Shown in pieces: positions 35,408 through 48,085 of a DNA stretch of 64,000 nt. The stretch's first letter is position 1. Every line of letters begins with the position of its first letter. The position numbers and the translations under genes are program-made. Source of the DNA: Pyrenopolyporus hunteri (taxonomy: Eukaryota; Ascomycota; Sordariomycetes; Xylariales; Hypoxylaceae); contig CADCXC010000037.1 in the NCBI GenBank assembly GCA_902806595.1, positions 3,286,001 through 3,350,000 of the forward strand, read 5' to 3'. The notes under the pieces are model-generated. The model did not search any database. It worked only from the letters and a program-made list of their open reading frames with translations, and was not told where the DNA came from.

Positions 35408-37886
35408 AGATGCCCTGCCGGGGAGGGTCTGGATGCTACGGGCGCAAACCAAGCTTGGAGGAGAGCGAGTGAATGTGAAAGTGCATCTGGAAGCTCATAT
35501 TCTCCGAGGGTGGAGAAGGACTTTGCGCACGCAGCTGACAAGACAAGAACACCAAATCAAATTAAGATATGGCCTTGGCGGAACGGGCGACGCCTCCTCG
35601 TCGTATCGTTTCCCTCCTTACCTCGGCGAGCCGTATCTGTCGCAAAAGGGGAATGTCACATGCGCTAACGATCGAGTAGGCGGCATGTAGGACGATGATA
35701 GGTAATAATCAGTAGGTAATAGGTAGCAAGTAGCAGGTAACAGGTAAGTAAGCTGGAAATAATTCCTTCGTTCGGGGGAGTAGCCTATTAACCCGCATAC
35801 ATGTAGTTACCTAGGTAGGTAGGTAGGTATATATAAACGTCTAGAATTGGCATAAGTGTTTAGATAGATATCAATCAATCCACCTCAGCAATTCAGTAGC
35901 AAAGTCCAAGACATATATATTTTCAATGTGAGTTAACCTAATATTTATTCGTTTATTTTTCACGTCAAGCCGCAATATGAGGGGCTGAGAACGACTTGTA
36001 TACCTAGGGACTAATAGTTTATCGAGTTGTTTCTCATTCCCCGGGTCATTATCCTTGCCCAGGTACGCTTTGTCGTGTTACAATGTAAGTTACAGGTACA
36101 ATACATAGACCTGGGGAAGAGGCAGTATCAATTAAGGTAGCAATACCATCTCGTGCCCCTCTCATAAACTCAATATTCGGTAAGAGTGCAACATCCTTAA
36201 CACCTTTATTTATCCTGCAGCTCTTAGAAACGGGTCTAAGAATTACTAAATACCACTTAGGTCGGTTTCTTCACTTAGGTAATTATAATCGGACTTTTGA
36301 AACTAGTTAATTGTACATTGAGAAAGTTTTTCCAACGTTCCATTTACCCCCTAAGCGCTATTCGTGTACTTGCAATTGATCGATCGGGGTTCACCCTTTG
36401 TCGATGCTAAAGAATCGCCAATTCTCAGATATCCCCCAGGGCAATTAAGGCCCAAAGCTCAGAGGGCGCGTGGGCGCGTGGGCGCGTAGCCAGTACAAGA
36501 GATAGTTAATATATATACCTAGGTAGTACCTAAGGTTATTATTGACCAAAGTTCTTTCATTTATTAACCGAAATGCGATAAGCATATTAGGTATAAGCCT
36601 AGTACGAATCTCGACCGTACCTAGGCGGATTTCCAGTATTAAATACAAGCGATGAGGTTGATGAACCCGAAAATTGTAGTATAGTTGACTCCTGGGCAAT
36701 ATCAGCAGGATCGATTAATTTGTAGTATTCGTACAGCCGATAATATGAATCTACCTCGGTCGCAGAGGGATGTCGTCGAGTTAGAAGTTGTGGTCTTCGT
36801 AAGCTAAGTAAAATTCGACCACCGAACGGATTGGCTCCTGTCGTCATTACTCACTCTCGTGCTGGGATTCAATGGCTAGGTATGGACGAAGTCCCAATTT
36901 TTGGGTGCCCCTGACATCTCGCTGCGTCGATGACGTCAATGAAGGACGGAAAGCGGAGGTGACGATGTGACCCTTCTAGGGCCTGGTACTCCGGATGCAT
37001 GCGACTTGGCACTCAGCTGGGAGTTCCCTATGACGGAATGACTAGTAGTCCTGTTTTTTTTTCTTTCCCTTTTTTTTTCTCCTTCCTCGTTCTATGCGAC
37101 GCCGCTATGTTATCAATCGTCACGGGTTTTGTTACTACAGTACCTGCGGGTACTTGTGTATTTAATGATGAAGTTGTGATGGGATCCAATCGGCCCTCAC
37201 ATGATATGGTTCCATGGCACAAGGTCTGTTCTCGAGACGGCCTCACCCCGAGGAAAGCGAGTTAGCGGTCGATCAGTTGACACCGGAGTCTCGCAGCCAT
37301 AGGCTGACAAAATTTCGAATCTAGGTAGTTAAGCAGATACAGGTGGAATTTATCGGAATCCCCATACGAGCATTTGGTTAAAAGTCCCGTCCGATCCTAC
37401 CGTACAGTATCGTGCGGTTACGGCTTTTCTTGTTACCGTCGTAGACCTTCTTGACCCCTGTTCGTCGCAGTGGCCTACGCGTAGTAAGGCTTTCGTAGCG
37501 GCATTAAACAGGAATACGTGGAATTTAAGGGGCGTACATATTAGGTACTGCCCTCTTATGCGTTAAATATACATGGACACTTGTATGTTAGGCGAGTTTA
37601 CACTGTAGTTATATATGTTTACCCCTAAGTCCAATGGTAAACCCGTTACGAATATGACCGTTGAGGAGATTTAGTTTAGCTACCGGAACGATGAATTGGC
37701 ATTTGCTTGCGCGATTCTTAAGCTCCCATACTTACGGTACCTACCGAACACCATACCCTCAAAGTAAAATAGTAAGGTACATATAATTATATACAAGTCA
37801 TAGGCGAGCATGTGCATAGATCGCCGCTAATGTGGGCTGATGAACCCCTCAAAGTGTAACTCTTGCCGATTACGTTGGGTACCACC

Positions 37887-37902
37887 TAGGTAGGTAGGTA
37901 GG
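37887..37902. repeat. (TAGG)4 run inside a CCTAGG palindrome context
   Basis: Four TAGG units preceded by ACC and followed by TACTACCT, so the cluster has partial dyad symmetry (hairpin potential). Member of the dispersed family. Confidence 0.85.
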
Positions 37903-39606
37903 TACTACCTATTTACTACCGGGGCATAGTAGTCTTCACGGCACGGTAGGGTCTTAGCCTTCTCAGGGTTCCGGATTCACCCCGCTCTAGATCTCTTCCA
38001 TAGTACGATCAAGCACGGACATGGTAGCCTATAGATTTAGATATAGACGTTAAGGGAACTAACATGAACGGCTCCTAACTGTATATCTACCTATCTTAGC
38101 TTTCACTTCGGCGGCAAAGCCCACGAGCTTGCCCCGGGCTGCCCACTCTCATATCATCCCTAGTAAGTCAGTCCCCGGCTTCATTTTAATGTATGAAGCA
38201 GGTTTGGCGCAGTATCTTAGCTGACCTATGTATTTGACAGGAGGGCACCGATAAGCGAAGGGGACTTATAGAAGCCAATAACAGCTTTGGGCGGAACCGG
38301 AGAAAGGCGTGGCCTCAGAACTATTGTACCCGATTACTCGATACTAGTACCCTTGGGGAGATCACTAGATTAAGGTTGCACTGGCAGTCTGACCTTTTTC
38401 TCCGCCTTCGAACTCGAGCGCGTCCCTTGGTGTTCGTATTGTGTGATATACATGGCACAGCGTCGCAGTCGCGGCTGAGGGCCTTGGGATTTCTAGACTT
38501 AACTGCTGACGCTTTAGCACCAATGCCACTCAGCAGCTAGGCATGTAAGAGTGTCGGTCAACGTAAGTGAACCTCCACCATTGATTGCACAATTCTCATG
38601 TGAGCATTATTATATCGGTACACGTTCGAAGGAGGGGCTGCCCTACCGTGCCAAAGGCCATCGTTATAGACTACCATGTAGCAGTTAACACCAAAAAGGG
38701 CGGTTCACACAAAATCTAGCCTAATTGACGTCCCATAATCTCTTGTAGGCCAAGCTTGCTAGAATCTCGACGCGAGTACGCTGGCACGCTACATACATAG
38801 GTAGGTAGGTATGTATATATATCCTAGAGAGGCACGTTGACAGGGCCGATCGCCGCCGATCAGCTCGCTGATGGTTGACTTGCATCCCGCCAGAGGGAAT
38901 CATCTCGGCCGGTCTAGACGCGACCGGAGTTGCCTACCCATGGTTGCGCTCTGCGTTGGCGCCGCCGATGGGAGCAGAGAGGAGTTGAGTTGCGGTCGCG
39001 ACCTATGCTAGCAAAGCTGACAAGCAGGCCGGCCTACCTAAGGTACATATCTAGATACTTAAGGCCGGTTGGGCTAAGTAAGCTCATATCTACATACAAG
39101 CTGACGGAGCCCTATGTAAGATAGACCGAGTTGAGGCCGCAACATTGAAATCAAATGGTCTCTCTAGGTTTGGTGGGCGTCGTATTTAAAAAACGGCAAC
39201 GATAAGTCAAGTTCCATCTTGACGGCAATTTGACGGAAATTTGACGGATTTCCCTTTCCGTTCCTTGGAATATACCTCCGCTGCCCGCTGCGGGGACTTG
39301 GATAGAGCATTCTTCCAGTTGTTAGAGCCCCTTGTCCCTGTTTTGCCCTATTTCTAACGACGGTTTAACGGTCTGAACGGGTTTGGCCATATTCGTTTTA
39401 CCATTTAATTTCCGAGTGGTGCTTTACGTACCTAGGTAGGGCCCCAAGTTAAACCATCCCATTATTCTTCATAATGATTAGGTACGCTAATGACTCGTTG
39501 TTCGCCTTTTGAATATTCAAGGTTACCTACCTACCTAGGTACCTGTTTTGAACTTACTCTCGGCAAATACCCGCTAGGACTTCAGTTTCCATTAGACGGT
39601 TAGTTC

Positions 39607-39680
39607 TTTTTTTTTCCCTATCCTTTTCTTCCCTCTTTACCCCCTCCCCCCCTCCCCCCTTTTTTTTTTTTTTTTTTCTC
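39607..39680. repeat. Long polypyrimidine tract ending in about 18 T
   Basis: A C/T tract of over 70 bases, interrupted only by rare A, ending in a T homopolymer (about 39660-39677). Simple sequence; a potential triplex-forming tract. It is not adjacent to a called gene start. Confidence 0.85.
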
Positions 39681-40819
39681 CTGTTGATACCATACAGCCG
39701 AGCCGCCACCAGAGGCAGGAATGCCTCTTACGGTATACGATCGTCGCGCTGCCCTCCGCTTAAGAAGGGGAATCGCACAGCTTCGCCAAGTCATCATCAT
39801 TATTGCATGCTTACATTCCAACAAGAAACAGGTTCCTTGAAATTATACCGCGAGCCTCGACTCGGAGCGGGCTCCAGACGGAATATATAGGTTTATATAT
39901 AGGCATATATATATTATCAAGGGACGTTCTCCGCAGAGATCGTTTACGTATCGAGTATTATCCACGTGTTATATGGGCCTTCGTTCGCTTCTTTTTTCCC
40001 CTCGAGTTGCTAATGCCTTGGACGCCACAATGTCCTAAATTTAATCCTTGAATTTGAGAGGCGAAATATCGATGTACCTCTTACATCACTTTTAAAATAC
40101 GCACCATCAATTCTCGATAATTCCTTTCCTTGTAAGTGCTCGGGTATATTTGGGTGTCTAGCCACAGGCCCTTTGAAATCGTCCTGAATAAATAGAACTA
40201 AATCCATACATCTCTAGTCTCCGGCAGTCAAGGAATTTCCTTTCCAACCACATCATTTTGGAACTTCATTTTAACCAGCTCGTCGATTGGACCTCGAGGC
40301 CCCAGAAACCTTCCCGTCCACCCACCGTATTCCTGATAGTGTAAACGTAAACTGTGCTGTACCGTTTACTTATTGTTTTAACAGTATTGGATTTCCTATT
40401 CTGGAAATCCCCCGCCTTAATGGTACCGTATTTTCTCCTTTTTCCCAGGCCGGGCCCCCAACAATTATCGTTCTTATTATTGTTACTACTATTGTCACGG
40501 CTTGAGACCTCGTCTTGCTAGGTCCGGGCCCCCCCTTGCTGCGTATTATATATTACTTTTGCTTCCTCTCGATTCTATTCTCGTCCTCTTACCCACTTGT
40601 CACCCCAGAGTCACAGGCTCCGTCAACTTCGCGCCCTAGGAACGGCGTTAGATAAAAACACCACAGGCAGCCTGGTGCGGCCTCTAATTTACCTAACTTG
40701 ATGAGATCAAGACCGAAGTGCCTTATACCGACGAATACAAACTCCTCCCTGTTTCTCACCCGTCCCATCGAAACTCTCCCTAGAAACTCTCCCTAGTCTA
40801 CGCCCAGCTCTTCCTGCCC

Positions 40820-41435
40820 ATGTCGCGACGTGGCTCGTGTGTATCTGACGACAACAGAAAATCACAAACTAGGGCGGCGTCTCAACATACCCGGAGATCA
40901 CACTCGCGGCCACGATCGCCGCACCCATGTACCCATAATAAACCTTCGCATAAAGCCACGAGTTCGCAAGCGCATAACCCGTCCCCTCTCAAGATGGTTA
41001 CCACCACCTCAGCGGCGTCCCATCATCCTAACGACGACGCTCTACGTTACTATCTACCAGATACAAATGCGCGAGAAGCAGAGTTGCAGAAACACGGCTG
41101 GATGGAACCGATAGTAATAGACGACGAAGACCTGATGTTCGGTGGCAAGAGCCTGAGTGCATGGTACGAGGAAGAAAGAAAGTCGCTCGGCTTCCCAGCT
41201 GAAGAGGAGCGGCGAGGCCGCCAAAGAGTGAGTTGGACCAAGGGAATATGACGAGTATTCCGAGACGCGTCAAAATAGGAGTATTCGGCTGACTGAGGCG
41301 ACTTAGGTACGACAGCACTATTCGCATACGCAACATCATCATCACCACCACCACCAGCATCACCACCAACACCACCACCGCCATCCTCCGAGCTCGACGA
41401 CTACTCCCAGTACCCGTGAGCAAGATAAGCATTGA
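40820..41435 (+). CDS. Small protein of unknown function with a spliced polyhistidine C-terminus
   Basis: I do not recognise a named domain. Exon 1 40820-41227, intron 41228-41306 (79 nt; GTGAGT...CTTAG with ctgac branch-like site), exon 2 41307-41435; 537 nt, 178 aa. The N-terminal ~58 residues are Ser/Arg/His-rich and disordered-looking. An alternative start is Met59 (MVTTTSAASHHPND). The central block looks like a conserved soluble fold: LRYYLPDTNAREAELQKHGW, then MEPIVIDDEDLMFGGKSLSA and WYEEERKSLGFPAEEE. After splicing, the frame runs into a tail of seven His, Gln, three His, Gln, three His, Arg, His, then a Pro/Ser/Thr end. Unspliced, it would stop after VSWTKGI at 41251. I infer the spliced form because donor, branch, acceptor and phase all fit. 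The His-rich tail could bind metal ions; function unknown. Confidence 0.6.
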
Positions 41436-42614
41436 GTTAACGGCGGCCTCGGTCTGGGGAATCGGGCGGCTCGAACAATCCTCGTCAAATTTCCGAGATA
41501 TACCCATCATAGTAATTGCATAAACACGTCGGCGACTATAGAAGACACGGGGTTATTTTATGCGTGTATCACCATTTATTGCCAGCTCGATCGAACCATT
41601 AAACGCGCCGACCCGGACCATTTTTACAGCCGTATTAGATATACTGCACTGGCACGCCTTCCGCTTCGAGTTCTACAGCATCGCACAGACGGAATCGGAA
41701 TTAGACTATTGTTGTTATTCATTAGACAGACCATTCTGCATCCTCGCTATTTTTACAGGGGGCACCGGCCGGGGATTTCGGAGACCCCTGCATTCGGTTA
41801 GGCGTTATGGTCACCTTGCCTTTTGCTGCATTTTTAAGGAATAGGCGAGTTAGTCAGTGGCTTCACGGGCTTCTCGGGGTTTCTGGGGCTCCTCAAGGCG
41901 TGTCTGGAGCCAGAATGTGGGAACGTTTGCTAGAATTAAGGTCCTTTGCAACCGGAGCCCGCTAGCGGCTCACTACTATCGGGACGAATCGTTCGGCTTC
42001 GTCGGGATCCTGAGTTATTTGTGCAGTCTAACGTTGAGCATCATTTCATACGGCCAAAGGACCTCGGCTTATCTGAGTAACGATCTTACTGTATCATTGC
42101 TCTATGTCTATGTCTAAGGCTAAGGGCCTACGATATTGGACCTATCGCGACTCGTCTAGAGACATGGATGCTAGGAAGCGCCTCGGCATTTGGCGGGGTG
42201 CCTTGGACGGAAAGGGAGCCGAGTTCAAGGGATCGTTACAGCTCCGGTTCACATCAAAAAAACCACAAGCTCAGTATAGACCTCATTAGCCCTCTATCTC
42301 AGTTAGATGAACTACCTACGAACTGTGATTGATACATCATTGTATACTCAAGGTTGGTGTACTAAATCATGCCTCTCGGCTACGATTCGAGTGCCGTGGC
42401 TCGTCGACGAAGCTCCGATCCGCGTCTGGGGAGTCCAACTTACGCGAAACGACCTCCTATGTATTTAGAGCACCTAGGCAAATGGTGGTGTAGTCCCATT
42501 ATGGAACCATGGTATTCTAGCGACGAGGGCTTAAACTCTACATCACGTTTCTATATCATGTCGGCGGCGGTTACTTGTTGCTAACCGCCCCTACGAGTAG
42601 TATTTCAGACCAGG

Positions 42615-42664
<50 letters not shown>

Positions 42665-44107
42665 GCAAACGGCAACAGTAAACACAATGGGGTGCATAGA
42701 ATTGGCAGCGTTTGTTCTCAGTAGATTTCGGTGTGTACCGTGGTTCGTCGGCCGCAGCTATCACCAGATTCTTCCATTACCCGCGCAGCGGCTACCAAGA
42801 ATCCTACAATTCGTTCCGCCATCCTGCTGTATACTGTGGCGTTGACGGCCTACTCCCTTTGCCATGATTGACCACTGCGGACTCGTAGCTTCTTCCATCC
42901 GCGGCATCACGCTCTTCCTTTCAATCCTCCCCGGTTACAATAGCTTTTGGCCTGCACATGGTACCTGAGATCCTTCTCGGAACCGCCGCGCTTCTGTACC
43001 ACGTCGTCCGAGATAGACAGACAGCCTAGTGTCGGTGGGAACCTGACAACAGCGGGGTCTCCGCGTAGAGGTCTTCAGAAGCATATGATTCACGAGCCTT
43101 GACGCGCAGCGACGGCCATCATCCACAATGCTATGTCACAGTTTGTTACCCTATACGCTAAAGTCTCCCAAGTCTCGGTTCCGCCGCAACGCATATACTC
43201 GCCGCCGTGACGCGCTTATGCGGCTGAAACGCGACATAGCTCCCCGGCCGCCCTCTGCCCCCATTCCCATCTACGGTTGCCCCGATCCTGGCTCGCTACC
43301 GAATCAGTACGAAATGATGACGACGGCTCACCTAGTCATCCCTGGCACGCTACCGAGCAGTGACTTCCTCCGAGGTGTCATAATAGCCTGTACGATGAAG
43401 CTATGAGACATAGATGTGAAATGCTGGCCGCTTACGACCAAGCGACGAACCACTGTGAGAGTTCGACGCGTTATCATACCTACCTACGGTAACAACGGTC
43501 ACGTCACGCCACCCAACGTGAGAGAATGGTGCCGGGGAAAATGTTTTCTCCTTGAGAACACGCCCAATGTGATGCCGGTTTGATCTTACGATCCCCGCTA
43601 GATTAATCATCCCTATCGGCCGCCGGTCCGCATGCACATTATTCACAGTTTGTAAGACGAGCAGTCAGTGTTTTGCTCTCTATTGTTTCTCAACCACGAC
43701 CCTTTACTTTTGTTTTTTCTGCAATTGAAAACTTAATGGACGATGTTTATGTACTTCATTCACTCCGGGGCATTGCTAATAAGATCGAGGAACTCGATCA
43801 TGAACCCTACAACTCTACGGCACGATACATAGATGTTCCCCTGAGCCCCTATATCAACGCAATCTCCATCATTATCCGTAAGTGGTTTATTCGTTTACAT
43901 ATGACCAGCCACCCGTATAAGTAGATAGGTATCCGACGTGATCGGGAATGCCCAACTCCAGGATGCCGCCGTCTCTACCATTTGCCCAGGTAGGTATTCA
44001 AGCCGAGAACGGCCCAATGACAACCCGGTAAGAGGGTGGTGCCGTTGTTCCTGAGATATCATAGCATCCGAAGTCCGGAGCAGAGATGTACATTGGGAGG
44101 TATGCTT
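41436..44107. other. 2.7-kb gap with a TA/TG microsatellite
   Basis: No gene I can support. Three plus-strand ORFs (42369-42584, 43128-43406, 43673-43924) have protein-like stretches, but no recognised family and no clear splice connection; the third begins at TTG. They could be relics of a decayed gene. Confidence 0.4.
42615..42662. repeat. Compound microsatellite (TA)7(TG)17
   Basis: Perfect dinucleotide runs: TA from 42615 to 42628, then TG from 42629 to 42662. Alternating purine-pyrimidine DNA, a potential Z-DNA former and a length-polymorphic marker. Confidence 0.98.
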
Positions 44108-45442
44108 CTATTTCTCCCAATCCTTCAAAACCTGCCATTGATCGTCGAATTTTAGACCTCCTCCCACTATCAAGTCGCAGTTGTCGTGTCCCCACTTACG
44201 GCGAAATACCTCTTTGCCCGCCTCTGTCAACACATCAAGAGCCTCAGAAAACCCTGCGGAATTGTAGTAGAAGGGTTCACCCCGGCCGCCGCGCTGACCT
44301 GACTGCCACGTGTTACGTCCGCGATCACCATGTTTGTAATGGAACATGCGATTGGAAATGTCTAGTAGTAACTTCCAGTATTCCACCGGATCGGCAGGCC
44401 CCCGATGAGAGCTTGTCATATCCCTGTTCTGTCTACCGCCTCTGGGAGCCGGAGGAGACGGCGGATTCGGGTCTCGGAAACTTGGCGATACGTCGGGGTC
44501 CCGGTATAAAGCAAGGAGATCATCGAGAGCGACGGACGTGTCCGTTATGACGCCGCAGTTGGCATCTTTCTGTGTCCAGTTGCGCATATGTAAGCGGGTG
44601 TAGGTGTCGCAATCCGTCATGTAATATGGAATCAAGGTGTCCCACCCGCCGATATCTTCGATCGCCTTCGGATTTTGCAGCGTGAGGTGATCGTACGCGA
44701 AAAAGCGCAGCCCCCATCTATCGTCTGTCGCCAGAGTGTGGTTGAGCTCTTCGAGGCACAGGGTATAAAGACTCTTATAACCCGGATCGCCCGCACGTGG
44801 CGTAAGACCGTCGAACCCGTTTTCGTGGCCCAGGGCGAGCACGTCCATGTGGCTCCAAAAGTAATACGGCCAATCTTTTGCGTAGGAGAGCGACAGATAG
44901 AAATTCTGCAGTTGCGCAAAGCTAAGCAATACTGGGGTCTGCACAATATTCACGCCGAGGCGCTTCAGGGACTTGTGGTTGAGATACCACGGATGCTGGA
45001 GAGTTAGCTGGCCGCGCGCATTAGCTTGTTGCACGCCGGTATTCTCGACCACGTATATCTGCTCCGCCGGCCAGCCTGCGGTGATGTATGAGACTACCGC
45101 CTGGAGCAGCATGGGCCAAGAACGGGTGAACCCGATTACCAGGGGCGGAGCGATCTCCAGCCCATACTCTTTCCACGCATCCTGCTTGGCGACATTATAC
45201 GTTGGGATAGGAGGTGGGACTGAAGCCTCCAACGCTGGGAAAGGGTCTCGTACAGGCGGCGGCGTATATGAAGGTTCCGGTTTATATCGTGGGGTTGGTG
45301 GTAATTCTTTCGGCTCGCCGGAATAGACGTTCGTAGGCTTGATAATCTCACGCCCGACGCTCGTACGAAGAAATAAGAACAAGAAGGAACCGACGCCGAG
45401 CAAAAGTGTAACCAGGGACAGTATCTGCCTTAGACGCGCCAT
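44108..45442 (-). CDS. Type II membrane glycosyltransferase-like protein (probable Golgi)
   Basis: Single exon, 444 aa, start ATG 45442. A short basic N-terminus (MARLRQ) is followed by one hydrophobic segment (about 7-26) and a Pro-rich stem (about 45-80, PPTP, TPPP, PPPIP), the classic layout of a Golgi type II glycosyltransferase. The lumenal domain begins near APPLVIGFTRSWPMLLQAVV and contains IYVVENTGV, FAQLQNFYLSLSYAKDWPYY, SHMDVLAL, GGWDTLIPYYMTDCDTYTRL and DTSVALDDLLALY. The DCD triplet in YMTDCDTY is a candidate metal-binding DxD. A Gly/Arg-rich loop (about 350-400) looks lineage-specific. I recognise the overall pattern as an uncharacterised fungal nucleotide-sugar-transferase-like family; donor and acceptor sugars are unknown. 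Convergent with the His-rich protein gene. Confidence 0.8.
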   Translation of the reverse strand: MARLRQILSLVTLLLGVGSFLFLFLRTSVGREIIKPTNVYSGEPKELPPTPRYKPEPSYTPPPVRDPFPALEASVPPPIPTYNVAKQDAWKEYGLEIAPPLVIGFTRSWPMLLQAVVSYITAGWPAEQIYVVENTGVQQANARGQLTLQHPWYLNHKSLKRLGVNIVQTPVLLSFAQLQNFYLSLSYAKDWPYYFWSHMDVLALGHENGFDGLTPRAGDPGYKSLYTLCLEELNHTLATDDRWGLRFFAYDHLTLQNPKAIEDIGGWDTLIPYYMTDCDTYTRLHMRNWTQKDANCGVITDTSVALDDLLALYRDPDVSPSFRDPNPPSPPAPRGGRQNRDMTSSHRGPADPVEYWKLLLDISNRMFHYKHGDRGRNTWQSGQRGGRGEPFYYNSAGFSEALDVLTEAGKEVFRRKWGHDNCDLIVGGGLKFDDQWQVLKDWEK

Positions 45443-47868
45443 GACGGATCCTGGAAGTGTTTACATTAACTCGGTCACGGACTTTGGCCTGAGGATTCTC
45501 TTCCGAATCGTGGTGTTGTAGGACTGGTCTGAGAAATGGGACATCCTACCACCTAGACATCCCCACGCGTTCGAGAGAGGAACTTGAACAACGGACACCG
45601 TAATTGAGAAAGCTCGCGAAGGTTAGGGAAGCGTCAACCCCTAGCAAGCTTCAAGTATGGCAGAGTCAGGCGTAGATCCCATCTCGCAAGCTTCTATTCG
45701 AGGGTTCGGGATACGACAATAGGTCGGACTCAAACTAGCGGCGGCGACACCACGGAGACACGGCACGGTATCATTGAAAGATTTTCTTCAATGAGGGCGA
45801 CTCGCACGTAATGACGAATTTGACAGACCTGTTATGGCCTCCTTAGCGGCCGAACGCGTCATACGTCCGTCACTTAGCGGAGCGCCAGAGCATCTAACTA
45901 CCTAACTACCTACCTAGGTTCATACGACTAATACGATAGGACATTGAATTATATACTTCGAATAAGCAAAGGGAAGATGACACTTGAATGAAAACAAAAA
46001 CATTCTTCACTCAAAAAACTATCACCTACCATCGTTCGGCTTCGGGCGCCTGTAGACTACCTAGGTTCTAAGGTAGTCAGCTCGACGGCATAGAGCTAAT
46101 AGGTTAGCAGTAGGCAGCGAGGAAAAGCCCACGAATACGGGACCAATTAAGTCCGCCAAGTATTATGTAACAGTGATATGGCAATGCTGTAGTGTATAAT
46201 CACAGCCGCTCCAACGGCGACGCACGGCGACGCACGGCGAAAAAGATGAAGGGGTGAGGGTAGTCCTCAACTCCGCTCCGGCCCCCCTAGGCGGCCGTCG
46301 TATGATAGCCGACGTCCGGTTCGGCAAAGCCAGCATCCGAATTCATTGAATTTTCATTTGAATTTTCATTTGAAATTTCATTGAATTCTCATGAAATACT
46401 TGGACTTTGCCTCGTATGCGCCACGGGCAGCAGAAGGAAACCGATCAACTGTTCCGGGTATGGACATGCTTAGCGAGACCCATCCATGTCTTCTCGGGAT
46501 ACTAGACTACCCGGTCGTATCTACTGAAGTCCGTGTTGTTATACGAGTAGGCAGTCTATCGCGTTTCATTGGAGAAAAGGGGAAGAGAGGCCGCTATAGA
46601 ATCGTAATGCCACGTAATATAGGCCGCGCCATAATGTGAATGTGGGGTGGCGATGAAGCTCCATAATGAGGGGAATTCCCTCGAATGTTCGAATAGAGAG
46701 CGCATGGGAAGTACGGCAGTGCCACGGATTGCTATGGATTATCGCGGAGGTCATACGAAACCACCTACCGGAAGTCTTTTAGCCACACCCATCATATCCG
46801 ATGAGGATTTACGTGGACGGGGAGAACGGAACTATCAAACTCGGCTCATATGTGCCAACTCTGGATTCGCGTTATCTGCTGCTGTCTTTATAATGCGAGA
46901 TAGATCGTCAACTGCCTGATGATGCGGCGTCGGACCTCGCGGCCTCGACTATTCTCGATTATTATGTAACACATGCTTCCCCTCCCCCTTGACTCAAAGA
47001 AGAATGGCGTCGGTAAGCATCGTGATGGGCACTCCTAGATCCGGAGATACATATAAGAAACGCAGGGAAAAAAAAAGGGAATTGATAACTCATTTTGCGC
47101 GGCCGGGACGTCACATAGTAAGCCGTATAGCCGCCGCCTAAGAGTTGCTGCTGTTGGCTCTCCAAACGTCGATCATATGCAAGCCAACTCAAACCCCAGA
47201 CTACCTTACCAGTACAGCCTAATCCACTGGGGGGTGGGAGCTGATCAGGGTAACTCACCACACATAGAAGCAGTACTATGTAAGTCTACAATGGATTATC
47301 CGACATGCCTATTGTGGCATATGCGTAAAGGGCTTGGGCGAGCTTTCAGAGAGGTAGGAATCGAATCAAATCAAATCAAAGCCGACGGCAGGGGGGGGTT
47401 TTCGCGATGTTGGCGGTGTTGGATGCATGGGAACATACCTGGCCTGCTTGATTCTTGCTTGATTTTTGCTTGATTTTTTCTTGAATCTGTACCGGATATC
47501 CTACTTTTCGCGTTCCTGAATCTACGAGGTAATCTAGCGACAAAATGACCAAGACAAAAAGAAAGAGAGCAAGAAATGCTATACGTACCAGTACCGTCGG
47601 CAAAGCACGTATCAATCAATATAAGAGGACATGACCCACCGTCGTCTAGACGAGGGGGCTAGAGGGATCGAAACAATAGCTCGTGATGCGATCGCCTTTC
47701 GCTACCGATTGATAAGGTGAAGGGGAAAAGGGCGGTAAGCAAGCTTCGCTTTCCTCCGAAAAGTGATGCTGCCTACCTACTACCTACGACATACGTAGAA
47801 CAGCCATAATGCGAACCCTGCTCGGGGAATCCTGACCATCTCGTGCGACATCGTACGTGCAAAAACCC

Positions 47869-47943
47869 GTGAGGATCGTGAGGATCGTGAGGATCGTGAG
47901 GGTCGTGAGGGTCGAAGAGGGTCAAGAGGGTCAAAGGGAGTCG
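47869..47943. repeat. 9-bp tandem array (GTGAGGATC/GTGAGGGTC) with decaying units
   Basis: Three GTGAGGATC units are followed by two GTGAGGGTC units (to 47913), then degenerate 9-10-bp units GAAGAGGGTC, AAGAGGGTC and AAAGGGAGTC. One end is conserved and the other diverged, as in an array that expands from one side. Confidence 0.85.
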
Positions 47944-48010
47944 AATATCGGGCGGGTGATGATGACGGAGAAGATAGTCCTGCCCCCTGTCCTCTGCCCC
48001 CTGCCCCCCA

Positions 48011-48085
48011 TCTTGTTTTGTCTTGTCTTGTCTTGTCTTGTCTTGTCTTGCTCTGCTCTGCCCTGCCCTGCCCTGCCCTGCCCTA
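48011..48085. repeat. Pentanucleotide array with ordered T-to-C gradient
   Basis: Fifteen 5-bp units in the order TCTTG, TTTTG, six TCTTG, two CTCTG, four CCCTG, CCCTA. Unit variants are sorted rather than mixed. All pyrimidine except one G per unit (A in the last). Confidence 0.95.

Larger units (their letters stand above)
35256..40819. other. 5.5-kb gene-free stretch
   Basis: No convincing gene on either strand: ORFs are short, many start at GTG/TTG, and none shows a family motif. It contains the P450 promoter with its repeat (35356-35407), GGTA-type runs (35810, 36515, 37887, 38799, 39430, 39520), an 8-bp GC repeat (three GGGCGCGT units, 36464-36487), a pyrimidine tract (39607-39680), and a 13-bp duplication AAACTCTCCCTAG near 40775 just upstream of the next gene. 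Confidence 0.5.

Noticed and set aside
41028..41510. 160-codon minus-strand hydrophobic ORF (VVVMMML-rich)
   Set aside because: It is the antisense shadow of the polyhistidine codons in the plus-strand gene.
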